DNA from: CAZLKN01 sp964560135
GTDB lineage: Bacteria > Actinomycetota > JAICYB01
Direction: 5' to 3'
Assembly (NCBI GenBank): GCA_964560135.1
Contig: CAZLKN010000036.1
Location: forward strand, 1 to 30,459
Length of the DNA: 30,459 nucleotides
Part shown: one piece after another, positions 23,381 through 30,405 of the stretch
Position numbering within the stretch: position 1 is the first letter of the stretch
Layout of the letters: every line of letters starts with the position of its first letter
Translations under genes and position numbers: made by a program
Notes under the pieces: model-generated
The model's database searches: none
What the model was told of the DNA's origin: nothing
Seen by the model: only the letters and a program-made list of their open reading frames with translations

Positions 23381-24103
23381 GTGGCCCGCCTCAGCGACGT
23401 CGACATCCCGCGAGCCGGCACGCAGGAGATGCCCGCCGCGCTGGCGCTGCCCGACACGGGGGACGAGCCCCGTCCGGGCGTGATCGTCGTCCACGAGATC
23501 TACGGCCTGAACGACGACATCCGCCGGATCGCCGGGCGCTTCGCCGACGCCGGCTACCCGGCGATCGCCCCTGACCTGTTCGCACGGGGGCCCCGGCTGC
23601 TGTGCGTCGCACGGGCGATGCGCGACCTTCGTCGCGGGACGGGTGACGCGTTCGACGACCTAGAGGCGGCCCGGGCGTGGCTCGCCGAGCGTCCGGAGGT
23701 CGACGCCTCACGGATCGGCGTGGCGGGGTTCTGCATGGGTGGCGGCTTCGCGCTGCTGTTCGCCGTCCGGGCCCCCGTCGGCGCCGCGGCCCCCTTCTAC
23801 GGCGACGTGCCGAAGCGCGCCGACGACCTCGACGGGGTGGCGCCCGTGGTGGCGTCCTACGGGGGCCGGGACCGGATCTTCGCGCCCCATGCTGAGCGGC
23901 TGCGCAGCCATCTGACCGAGCTCGGCGTCCCCCACGACGTGAAGGTCTACCCGGGGGCCGGCCACTCCTTCATGAACGAACACGACGGGGGCCTGCTGGA
24001 GACCGTCGGACGGGTCGGACCGATGAAGGTCGGCTTCGACCCCGAGGCCTCCGAGGACGCTTGGCGCCGCGTCCTCGACTTCTTCGCCGTCCACCTCGAC
24101 TGA
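23381..24103 (+). CDS. Dienelactone hydrolase family protein
   Basis: A 240-residue DLH-type alpha/beta hydrolase. Glu39 in VHEIYGLND, the nucleophile Cys118 in GFCMGGG, Asp164 in YGGRDRI and His195 in GAGHSFMN form the expected catalytic set, with Cys as nucleophile as in true dienelactone hydrolases. It cleaves lactone or ester bonds, in the classic case dienelactone to maleylacetate; the real substrate is unknown. The GTG start is 2 nt after the uvrD2 stop, so it is cotranscribed with uvrD2. It ends 1 nt from the convergent vapC-like gene. Confidence 0.88.
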   Translation: MARLSDVDIPRAGTQEMPAALALPDTGDEPRPGVIVVHEIYGLNDDIRRIAGRFADAGYPAIAPDLFARGPRLLCVARAMRDLRRGTGDAFDDLEAARAWLAERPEVDASRIGVAGFCMGGGFALLFAVRAPVGAAAPFYGDVPKRADDLDGVAPVVASYGGRDRIFAPHAERLRSHLTELGVPHDVKVYPGAGHSFMNEHDGGLLETVGRVGPMKVGFDPEASEDAWRRVLDFFAVHLD

Positions 24104-24104
24104 T

Positions 24105-24530
24105 TCACCGATCGGCGGGAAGGGTCGGGAGCCCGGTGGCATCGGCGGCCGCGCGCAGCCGCGAATCCCAGGTGGCAACGACCACGTCGTCTCCCGACAC
24201 GAGCAGCGCGCTGGCGAGATGGACGGCATCGAACCCGCTGAGCCGATGTGCTTCGGCCAGGTCCCCGGAGAGCAGACCGACCTCGTCGGAGAGCTCGACG
24301 ACACGTAGCGCATCCCAGAACCTGGCCCATTGCCGCTTGGCCTCGGCGAGGCTACGACCGGTCAGTCTGCCGTTTCGGCTGGCGGCAGCGAGAGCCGCTC
24401 GCACCTCGGGGTAGGCTACCCTGCTCGACACCACGACATCGGCTCCATCCCAGAGGACGGCCACCTCGTCGCTTCCATCCTCCTCGACCACCAGCTTCAC
24501 GAGCGCGCTGGAATCGAAGTAGGCGATCAC
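24105..24530 (-). CDS. vapC: VapC-type PIN-domain toxin (second pair)
   Basis: A 141-residue PIN domain with Asp6 in MIAYFDSSALVKL, Glu42 in VAYPEVRAAL, Asp101 in GFDAVHLASALL and Asp122 in ATWDSRL, the usual acidic set. It should be an RNase restrained by the antitoxin encoded just upstream. Start GTG overlaps the antitoxin stop as GTGA. It is only distantly like the toxin at 9013. It faces the dienelactone hydrolase gene tail to tail. Confidence 0.9.
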   Translation of the reverse strand: MIAYFDSSALVKLVVEEDGSDEVAVLWDGADVVVSSRVAYPEVRAALAAASRNGRLTGRSLAEAKRQWARFWDALRVVELSDEVGLLSGDLAEAHRLSGFDAVHLASALLVSGDDVVVATWDSRLRAAADATGLPTLPADR

Positions 24531-24799
24531 CGGCGACGCTTCTCCCGTTCGGCGATCACGTACTCGGACACGCCGCTCCCGACGACGCGATCGAGCCCGC
24601 GTGCCCGGGGACGACGGCGACGCGGACGACTGATGAGCCCCTCCTCCACCAGCCGTTCGAGCGCATGCGAGGTGTCGACCCCCGTCAGGCGCGCCAACGG
24701 TCTCCCGCGATCGGTGACGATCACCTCATCGCCCGCCCGTGCGCGATCGAGCCACTTCTTCAGCTCTCTTCGCAGCTCCGCAACGCCGACCTCGGACAT
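24527..24799 (-). CDS. Phd/YefM-type antitoxin (second pair)
   Basis: A 90-residue protein: MSEVGVAELRRELKKWLDRARAGDEVIVTDRGRPLARLTG is the Phd/YefM DNA-binding part, followed by a strongly basic RPRRRRPRARG and a tail ending EREKRRR. The ATG at 24799 is preceded by AAGGAG at 6 nt, whereas the in-frame ATG at 24820 has no ribosome site. It should bind the toxin and repress the operon through the palindromes upstream. GTGA overlap with the toxin gene. Confidence 0.85.
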   Translation of the reverse strand: MSEVGVAELRRELKKWLDRARAGDEVIVTDRGRPLARLTGVDTSHALERLVEEGLISRPRRRRPRARGLDRVVGSGVSEYVIAEREKRRR

Positions 24800-24813
24800 C
24801 CCATTCTCCTTCT

Positions 24814-24843
24814 TGTACATTCTTGCTGCTTAATAAGTGTACA
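24814..24843 (-). promoter_or_regulatory. Promoter/operator region of the second toxin-antitoxin pair
   Basis: Two TGTACA palindromes (24814-24819 and 24838-24843) are centred 24 bp apart in an unusually AT-rich stretch. A minus-strand -10-like TACACT (24836-24841) overlaps the distal one. Arrangement fits autorepression by the antitoxin; binding is inferred. Confidence 0.45.
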
Positions 24844-24866
24844 TCAGGCGGGATCACACACGCGAT

Positions 24867-24894
24867 GGAGCCGGGTCCTAAGGGACCCGGCTCC
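24867..24894. repeat. GC-rich hairpin, copy A
   Basis: Perfect 12-bp stem GGAGCCGGGTCC / GGACCCGGCTCC with loop TAAG. Related hairpins lie at 25940 and 26626. It sits between the second antitoxin gene and the secreted protein gene, away from any gene end, so it is not an obvious terminator. Confidence 0.8.
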
Positions 24895-24986
24895 CACCCG
24901 TGCGGCAGAAAGACGCATGCAGGAAGGGCACGCTCTCCGGTCGAACGGGTAGATGAGGACAAGCGCGCGAGGAGGCAACCTAGAAG

Positions 24987-25850
24987 ATGAGGGCCACAAC
25001 ACAGACGAGGTGCCTGCGTCGCGTACTTGCCGTCGCTGTGGCTCTCATTCTGTCGACTGCGGGCGTGACGGGAACGGCGTCCGCGGACGCCGAACCTCCC
25101 ACGCCGAACTGGATGCTGATGAAGATCACAGCCGGACCGGAAGGCGCCACGGGAGTGTCATGGAGCTCCTTCTTCATGGGAACGACAAAGGGTGAACCGT
25201 TCACGATCGGGGAGGGGCAAGGAGGAAGCCACTCTCGCGGGCCGATCTGGGTGGATGGCTATCTAGGCCCAACGGAGATCACCACCACCGAGCAGCTCGG
25301 CGGGCTGAGAATCACATTGCTCCCCGGCAACGAAGGAGGAACACTGTGGGGTGCACGCGGCTACGGCGAAGACCGCCTCGAACCGGGTGAGACGGTGGCC
25401 ACGCTCCTGTTCGCCGTCGGACTAGAACCACTCCAACTGTCGATGCGCGAACCACGCGTCGAGACGGGCCACGTCGAGGTGGAAGTCCAGGAAGGCCACG
25501 GCTCCCAGCAGATCATCGCCGCCGACCCCACCAGCCAAGGACATGCCGTCAGCGCCGCCGGCCTCGCCGCCGGCATGTCCACGACCGAGGTGCACTCGAC
25601 CTCCGGGTTGGCGGGAGGGATGACACAGATCCTCCCCTGCATCTACTGCGAAGGCCGATGGACAAGCCCCGACGGACGGTCAGAAACCTGGGCCACACCG
25701 ACAGGACGCACGGGCCACACCTACGCCGGACCGAGCGGGGCATGGTCCTGGACGTGGACCGGCTTAGGCTACGGACACAGGGAACCGGTTGTCCTCGGTG
25801 CCTGGGCCCCCATCGGCGACGACTGGACGCTGTTCGCCGAACCCCAGTAG
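24987..25850 (+). CDS. Secreted protein of unknown function
   Basis: A 287-residue protein I do not recognise. It has a clear signal peptide (basic N-terminus to residue 12, hydrophobic core 13-28, likely cleavage after ASA at 31-33). The mature part is rich in Gly, Thr and Trp, with strand-like stretches and only two cysteines close together in LPCIYCEGRW, which could form a disulfide or bind metal. No membrane anchor. AGGAGG lies 11 nt before the ATG. It lies alone on the plus strand between hairpin copies A and B; hairpin B, 90 nt after the stop, may end its transcript. Confidence 0.7.
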   Translation: MRATTQTRCLRRVLAVAVALILSTAGVTGTASADAEPPTPNWMLMKITAGPEGATGVSWSSFFMGTTKGEPFTIGEGQGGSHSRGPIWVDGYLGPTEITTTEQLGGLRITLLPGNEGGTLWGARGYGEDRLEPGETVATLLFAVGLEPLQLSMREPRVETGHVEVEVQEGHGSQQIIAADPTSQGHAVSAAGLAAGMSTTEVHSTSGLAGGMTQILPCIYCEGRWTSPDGRSETWATPTGRTGHTYAGPSGAWSWTWTGLGYGHREPVVLGAWAPIGDDWTLFAEPQ

Positions 25851-25880
25851 ACCTACCAGCCGGCAACGGACCACACCGAG

Positions 25881-25910
25881 ACACGCTGAAGATGTCCGCG
25901 AAGCAGCGCT
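25881..25910 (-). pseudogene. Remnant of a second copy of the six-cysteine secreted protein gene
   Basis: These 30 bp match 26146-26175, inside the secreted protein gene at 26039, in 28 of 30 positions and in the same orientation. Read on the minus strand they give RCFADIFSV against RCFTDIFSV. No start or other part of the gene is left. Hairpin B follows 29 bp to the right. Confidence 0.6.
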
Positions 25911-25939
25911 TCCTCACCACGCATCCCTGGTGACGCGAT

Positions 25940-25967
25940 GGAGCCGGATCCCTGGGGACCCGGCTCC
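25940..25967 (+). terminator. GC-rich hairpin, copy B, probable terminator
   Basis: Stem of 12 bp with one mismatch (25940-25951 with 25956-25967), loop CTGG, followed by the T-rich TTCGTTTTCG. This fits an intrinsic terminator for the plus-strand secreted protein gene. It belongs to the same repeat family as the hairpins at 24867 and 26626. Confidence 0.7.
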
Positions 25968-25977
25968 TTCGTTTTCG

Positions 25978-26006
25978 CTGAGGGGGTGCGCTCACCAGAT
26001 TGAACG
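25978..26006 (+). repeat. 19-bp tail repeat next to hairpin B
   Basis: CTGAGGGGGTGCGCTCACC here is identical to 26661-26679, which lies at the same side and about the same distance from hairpin C. The following bases (to 26006) are similar as well. Confidence 0.75.
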
Positions 26007-26038
26007 CCCAACCCCCTGCATCCCGTCGCCGTTTCAGC

Positions 26039-26440
26039 CTAGGTGTGTTCGACGCCGCACCCCCACAGGCCCACGCCGCCGGGGATCTCGGTGCCCGGGT
26101 GGTAGGAGAAGCACACGTGGACGAACGACTCGCCGATCTTCGGCCACACGCTGAAGATGTCCGTGAAGCAACGCTCGATCTCGCCGAGGAACACCTCGCA
26201 GGTCCGCTTCACGTTGCCCGAGCTGGACGCCAGGTAGCTGACGATCGTGCCCGTGTACACCGGACCGTCCTCGAGGACGGGCCCATGCCAGATGTGCTCG
26301 CCGCCGCGCACATGCTCGCCCGTCGTGCACTCGGCCAGCACCGGGCCCACCCCGCTGCAGCTCGCGTCGTGCGCGCCCGCGGGCTGCCCTGGGAGCACCG
26401 TCACCAGCAGGAACACGGCCAATACCGCAGTCGTCCGCAT
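26039..26440 (-). CDS. Small secreted six-cysteine protein of unknown function
   Basis: A 133-residue protein I do not recognise. A signal peptide covers about 1-23 (VLAVFLLVTVLPGQPAGA, cleavage before HD). The mature ~110 residues hold six cysteines (28, 38, 81, 91, 110, 128), suggesting three disulfides, and HIWHGPVLEDGPVYTGTIV and CFTDIFSVWP stretches. A very good ribosome site, AAGGAGG, precedes the ATG by 7 nt; an upstream in-frame ATG at 26482 has no such site and would hide the signal. It lies between hairpins B and C, and a 30-bp remnant of a related gene lies at 25881. Confidence 0.7.
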   Translation of the reverse strand: MRTTAVLAVFLLVTVLPGQPAGAHDASCSGVGPVLAECTTGEHVRGGEHIWHGPVLEDGPVYTGTIVSYLASSSGNVKRTCEVFLGEIERCFTDIFSVWPKIGESFVHVCFSYHPGTEIPGGVGLWGCGVEHT

Positions 26441-26625
26441 CTGCCCCTCCTTCTCCCCTCGCCTGGCTGAAGAGACTCGCACGAAAAAACTTCGTGAAGG
26501 AAGCAGGAGATCGTGCCGATGCGTCGAATGGAGACAGTGGAGAATGCCTCAAACTCGATAACGATGGGGAGCGCTCAGGGGCCGTGGAGTCTGGGGACCC
26601 GCGGCCTCTCCCTTTTTCATCAGCG

Positions 26626-26690
26626 GGGGCCGGGTCCTGGGGGACCCGGCCCCTACGCTGCTGAGGGGGTGCGCTCACCCAACTGAAACG
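26626..26690. repeat. GC-rich hairpin, copy C, with tail repeat
   Basis: Perfect 12-bp stem GGGGCCGGGTCC (26626-26637) / GGACCCGGCCCC (26642-26653), loop TGGG, followed at 26661 by the same 19-bp tail as at hairpin B. It could also end transcription of the minus-strand gene whose stop is at 26718, though no T-tract follows on that strand. Confidence 0.75.
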
Positions 26691-26717
26691 GGCGGAGGTC
26701 CGAGACCCGTCGCGGGG

Positions 26718-27092
26718 CTACGGCGTCTCGCGGACGGCGTCCTCTTCCGCGGACGGCGCCTCGTCGTCGCCGCTCTCCTCCGCGACCTCCTGCCGCTCCC
26801 GGTCGATCCCGCGCTCGGTCGGCTCGACGAGTCGTCCCACCTCGTCCTCCGAACCTGACGGGGGCCGGTCGGGCTGCTCCTGCGCCAAGCGCTCGTCCTG
26901 GGTGAGGCCTTCGCGCTGTTCGGCGGCCGTCGTCCCGTGCTGCTCGGCCCCCTTGGGCTCGTCACCGGGGAGCATCTCGCCCTCCTGCGCGTCACCGGTG
27001 CGCCGCTTGGCGGGCAAGGATTCCTCGAGGTCGGGGATGCCCTCTTCCTCGGGTGAGGGTTCCTGCTGGGGGGTTTCGTGTTCTCGTGCCAT
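26718..27092 (-). CDS. DUF5709-like hydrophilic acidic protein
   Basis: A 124-residue, highly charged protein without membrane segments, rich in Glu, Gln, Asp and Pro and probably disordered. The second half (LTQDERLAQEQPDRPP...DEVGRLVEPTER...APSAEEDAVRE) follows the pattern I associate with DUF5709 of Actinomycetota (DQRLAQEEPDV, GRLVAPDEG, SAEEAA). Function of the family is unknown. ATG 27092 was chosen because residues before it match no part of that pattern. It starts 38 nt after the mutase gene on the same strand and may be cotranscribed. Confidence 0.65.
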   Translation of the reverse strand: MAREHETPQQEPSPEEEGIPDLEESLPAKRRTGDAQEGEMLPGDEPKGAEQHGTTAAEQREGLTQDERLAQEQPDRPPSGSEDEVGRLVEPTERGIDRERQEVAEESGDDEAPSAEEDAVRETP

Positions 27093-27130
27093 CACCCGGT
27101 GCCTACCCACGGGCGCGGCCCGCCACACGC

Positions 27131-28723
27131 CTACAGGGTCGACTCCGGACGGTAGATGCCCCACTCCTCACGCAGCACGTCGCAGACTTCGCCGAGGGTG
27201 GCCATCCGGACGAAAGCCTCCTTCATCGGAGGCAGCAGGTTGTCGGTGGACCGCGCCGCGTCGCGGATCTCCTCCAGCGACTCCTTGACGGCGGCCGCGT
27301 CGCGGACGGCCCGGATCCTGGTGAGCTTGTCGATCTGCCGCCGCTGGATCTCCGGGTCGAGCTGCAGGATCTCGACGGGCTCCTCCTCGGGGACCGCGAA
27401 CCGGTTCACGCCGACCACGGTCATCTCACCGGACTCCACCGCCTTGGCCTCCCGGTAGGCGGACTCCTCGATCTCCCGCTTCATCCACGTGATCGACTCC
27501 ACGGCGCCGCCCCGGTCGAGCACCTTGTCGAGCAGGGCCTCGGCTCGTGACTCCACCTCGGCGGTGAGCGACTCCACGTAGTAGGAGCCGGCCAGCGGGT
27601 CGACGGTGTCCGGCACGCCGGTCTCGTGGGCCAGCACCTGCTGGGTGCGCAGCGCGAGCCGGGCGGAGCGGTCGGTGGGCAGACCCAGGGCCTCGTCCAT
27701 CGAGTTGGTGTGCAGCGACTGCGTGCCGCCGAGCACCGCCGCCATCGCCTGGTAGGCCACCCGCACCACGTTGTTCTCGGGCTGCTGGGCGGTCAGGGTG
27801 CAGCCGTCGGTCTGGGTGTGGAAGCGCAGCATCCACGACTTCGGGTCCTGCGCCTTGAAGCGCTCGCGCATGATCCGAGCCCAGAGCCTGCGGGCGGCCC
27901 GGAACTTCGCGACCTCCTCGAAGAAGGGATTGTGACAGCCCCAGAAGAAGGACAGCCGGGGGGCGAAGGCGTCGACGTCGAGGCCGGCGTTGACGGCCGC
28001 GTCGACGTAGGCGATCGCGTCGGCGAAGGTGAAGGCGATCTCCTGGACGGCGGTGCAGCCCGCCTCCCGCATGTGGTAGCCGGAGATCGAGATCGTGTTC
28101 CACCGCGGGAGGGTCTTCGCGCAGTACGCGAAGATGTCGGTGATCAGCCGCAGGGCCGGCTTGGGAGGGTAGATGAAGGTCCCGCGGGCGATGTACTCCT
28201 TCAGCACGTCGTTCTGGATCGTCCCGCCGAGCGACGCCGGCGCGGCCCCCTGCTCCTCGGCGGCGAGCTGGTAGAGGAGCAGCAGCATGGCCGCTGGTGC
28301 GTTGATCGTCATCGAGGTCGTGACCTCGTCCATGGGGATCCGGTCGAAGAGGATCCGCATGTCCTCGAGCGAGTCGATGGCCACGCCCACCTTGCCGACC
28401 TCGCCCACCACCTCCGGGGCGTCGGAGTCGTAGCCCATCTGGGTCGGCAGGTCGAAGGCCACCGACAGCCCCGTCTGGCCGTGGTCGAGCAGGTACCGGA
28501 AGCGCTTGTTGGTCTCCTCGGCCGACCCGAAGCCGGCGTACTGGCGCATCGTCCACAGCCGCCCCCGGTACATCGTCGGGTAGACGCCGCGGGTGTACGG
28601 GTACTCGCCGGGGGGGCCGAGGCGGTCGGGCAGGTCGAGCCCGGCGATGTGCTCCTGGGTGTAGACGGGTTCGACCTCGATGTCCGAGGAGGTGCGCAGG
28701 GGCCGGTCGTTCTGGTCGCTCAC
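27131..28723 (-). CDS. Acyl-CoA mutase large subunit (methylmalonyl-CoA/isobutyryl-CoA mutase family)
   Basis: A 530-residue (beta/alpha)8 barrel mutase subunit without the C-terminal B12-binding domain. Family marks are YPYTRGVYPTMYRGRLWTMR, AGFGSAEETNKRFRYLL, TGLSVAFDLPTQMGYDSD, SMTINAPAAMLLLLY, GTIQNDVLKEYIARGTFIYPP, ISISGYHMREAGC and LHTNSMDEALGLPT. The missing cobalamin domain means it needs a separate small subunit, as in IcmA/IcmB or MeaA/HcmA-type enzymes; none is in the window. It would rearrange a CoA thioester such as isobutyryl- or ethylmalonyl-CoA. GTG 28723 has a -10 box 6 nt upstream (leaderless); ATG 28750 is the alternative. Confidence 0.88.
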   Translation of the reverse strand: MSDQNDRPLRTSSDIEVEPVYTQEHIAGLDLPDRLGPPGEYPYTRGVYPTMYRGRLWTMRQYAGFGSAEETNKRFRYLLDHGQTGLSVAFDLPTQMGYDSDAPEVVGEVGKVGVAIDSLEDMRILFDRIPMDEVTTSMTINAPAAMLLLLYQLAAEEQGAAPASLGGTIQNDVLKEYIARGTFIYPPKPALRLITDIFAYCAKTLPRWNTISISGYHMREAGCTAVQEIAFTFADAIAYVDAAVNAGLDVDAFAPRLSFFWGCHNPFFEEVAKFRAARRLWARIMRERFKAQDPKSWMLRFHTQTDGCTLTAQQPENNVVRVAYQAMAAVLGGTQSLHTNSMDEALGLPTDRSARLALRTQQVLAHETGVPDTVDPLAGSYYVESLTAEVESRAEALLDKVLDRGGAVESITWMKREIEESAYREAKAVESGEMTVVGVNRFAVPEEEPVEILQLDPEIQRRQIDKLTRIRAVRDAAAVKESLEEIRDAARSTDNLLPPMKEAFVRMATLGEVCDVLREEWGIYRPESTL

Positions 28724-28729
28724 CCCTCG

Positions 28730-28735
28730 ATGGTA
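28730..28735 (-). promoter_or_regulatory. -10 box for leaderless transcription of the acyl-CoA mutase gene
   Basis: Minus-strand TACCAT ends 6 nt before the GTG at 28723. This supports GTG 28723 as the start. Confidence 0.5.
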
Positions 28736-28771
28736 GACGCCCGGAGCCATCTGCCGCGCCCCCGCTGGGTG

Positions 28772-28799
28772 TTGGCGTCGGCGCGAACCCGGGTAATCT
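28772..28799 (+). promoter_or_regulatory. Promoter of the zinc-ribbon gene
   Basis: TTGGCG (28772-28777), 16-nt spacer, TAATCT (28794-28799). Transcription would start near 28806, giving a short leader with GAGGGAG before the ATG at 28828. Confidence 0.5.
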
Positions 28800-28827
28800 C
28801 GAGGCACCCGACAGCGAGGGAGCCGCC

Positions 28828-29043
28828 ATGGCCACGGACCGGTATCCGGACAGCCCACGCCCCGAGATCACCCGCTGCCCGAACTGCGGCAACGAGATCG
28901 AGCTGGGCAAGGTCGCCGTCGCCGACGAGGAGCGCGAAGGCATCCGGCAGGAGGGGGACCAGCCGATGTGCCCCGAGTGCGGCGAAGCCCTCACCACCAA
29001 GGGCGGCCCCCAGGACCCGATCGACGAAGAGAAATCGGGCTGA
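28828..29043 (+). CDS. Small zinc-ribbon protein
   Basis: A 71-residue protein with two CxxC knuckles, CPNCGNE (Cys17, Cys20) and CPECGEA (Cys48, Cys51), spaced as in a zinc ribbon. Between them is a charged, probably helical stretch. No further domain, so the function (nucleic acid or protein binding) is unknown. GAGGGAG lies about 6 nt before the ATG, and a good promoter lies upstream. It is divergent from the acyl-CoA mutase gene. Confidence 0.75.
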   Translation: MATDRYPDSPRPEITRCPNCGNEIELGKVAVADEEREGIRQEGDQPMCPECGEALTTKGGPQDPIDEEKSG

Positions 29044-29442
29044 GAGCGGGTCTGTACATCGGCTCCGGGTAGGCGATACTCCTGACCATCAACAGTTCTA
29101 CGGATGATCCGATCCTCGTGAGCACGCCCTTCCGATCGGCGAGGCCTGGCCTTACTTCGTCCCCGGGGATGGACACCTAGCCCGTCTCCTGCCTGAGCCT
29201 CGTCACTACGGCAGATTGTCGCGCTCGCGCACTTCGAACGCGTCAGTCGATCCAGGATGCTCCAGAGGACGCCGTCGCGATCGCCTTCTCCGCCCCTGGC
29301 GGTGATCTCGACCCGCTACCGAACGAGGAGCGTCCGCAGCCTGGCTGAGTTCGGTCTCGGGGGCCGGGAGTCTGTAGGGATCCGGTGCGACACCGTCCCG
29401 TGCGGCAGGATGTATGCCGACACGGCAGGACAGGAGGATCCC
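29044..29442. other. About 400 bp without a recognisable gene
   Basis: No frame here gives a product I can support on either strand, and GC content is a little lower than in neighbouring genes. The last ~15 bp hold the ribosome site AGGAGG of the MBL-fold gene. The rest may be regulatory or decayed coding sequence; nothing specific is recognised. Confidence 0.5.
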
Positions 29443-30402
29443 ATGGCATCGGACACCTACGAACGCGGGATGCGGCAGCTCGGGTCGGGCACCCATGCCT
29501 TCCTGCAGCCCGACGGCGGCTGGGGGTGGAACAACTCCGGGCTGATCGTGGGCGAGGACCAGTGCTTACTCGTCGACACCTTCTTCGACCTCGAGCGCAC
29601 CCGCGAACTGCTCGACGCGGTGTCCCGCGTCAGCGATCGCCCGATCCGGACGCTGGTCAACACCCACCACAACGGCGACCACACCTGGGGCAACCAGCTC
29701 GTCGAAGGTGCCGCGATCGTGGGCCACGTGAACTGCCGCGACCAGCTCCTTGCCTCCGCGCCCCCGGACTTCATGTCCGCGCTGCTCCTGTCCCCCGGGG
29801 ACGAGGGCGCCGTCGGCTATCTCAAGCGCGCCTTCGGATCGTTCCGGTTCGAGGGCATCACCGTGACACCGCCGACGCTGACCTTCGAGCACGAGCTCAC
29901 CGCCTTCGTCGGGGGCCGCGAGGTGAGGCTGCTGTACTTCGGGCCCGGCCACACCCTCGGGGACATCGTCGTCTGGGTCCCCGACGAACGCGTGCTGTAC
30001 ACCGGCGATCTGCTGTTCCTCGGCTCCACACCGCTGGTGTGGGAGGGCTCGATCGGCAACTGGATCGCCGCCGTCGACTCGATGCTGGCACTGGAACCCG
30101 AAACCGTGGTTCCCGGACACGGCCCGGTGTGCGGTCCGGAGGGGCTGCGGGAGATGCAGGGCTACTTCCGGCACGTGATGACCGAGGGGGCCCGGCTGCG
30201 CGACGAAGGACTGCCGCCGCTCGAGGCCGCCCAGCGCCTCGACATCGGACCCTACGAATCGTGGACGGATCCGGAGCGGCTCGCCCTCAACCTGATGCGC
30301 TTGTATCTGGAGCTCGACGGGAGACCCGCCCACACGCCCGTCGATCCGCTGGAGGCGTTCGGCGCCATGGCCGCCCTCGCCCAGACGCGGTTCTCGCGGT
30401 AG
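29443..30402 (+). CDS. MBL-fold metallo-hydrolase
   Basis: A 319-residue metallo-beta-lactamase fold protein. The metal motif, normally HxHxDH, reads HHNGDH (75-80) within LVNTHHNGDHTWGNQL, so the second His is Asn77. Other ligands look normal: His in YFGPGHTLGD, Asp in LYTGDLLF and His in VVPGHGPV. The altered motif recurs, as far as I recall, in an actinobacterial subgroup, so the enzyme is probably active with one or two changed metal sites. Substrate unknown (thioester, lactone or similar). ATG 29443 is preceded by AGGAGG at 5 nt; longer frames upstream lack such a site. Confidence 0.85.
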   Translation: MASDTYERGMRQLGSGTHAFLQPDGGWGWNNSGLIVGEDQCLLVDTFFDLERTRELLDAVSRVSDRPIRTLVNTHHNGDHTWGNQLVEGAAIVGHVNCRDQLLASAPPDFMSALLLSPGDEGAVGYLKRAFGSFRFEGITVTPPTLTFEHELTAFVGGREVRLLYFGPGHTLGDIVVWVPDERVLYTGDLLFLGSTPLVWEGSIGNWIAAVDSMLALEPETVVPGHGPVCGPEGLREMQGYFRHVMTEGARLRDEGLPPLEAAQRLDIGPYESWTDPERLALNLMRLYLELDGRPAHTPVDPLEAFGAMAALAQTRFSR

Positions 30403-30405
30403 CCG

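Noticed and set aside
24867..26690. Integron with attC sites
   Set aside because: The hairpins are perfect simple stems without the R and L box layout of attC, and no integrase gene is in the window.
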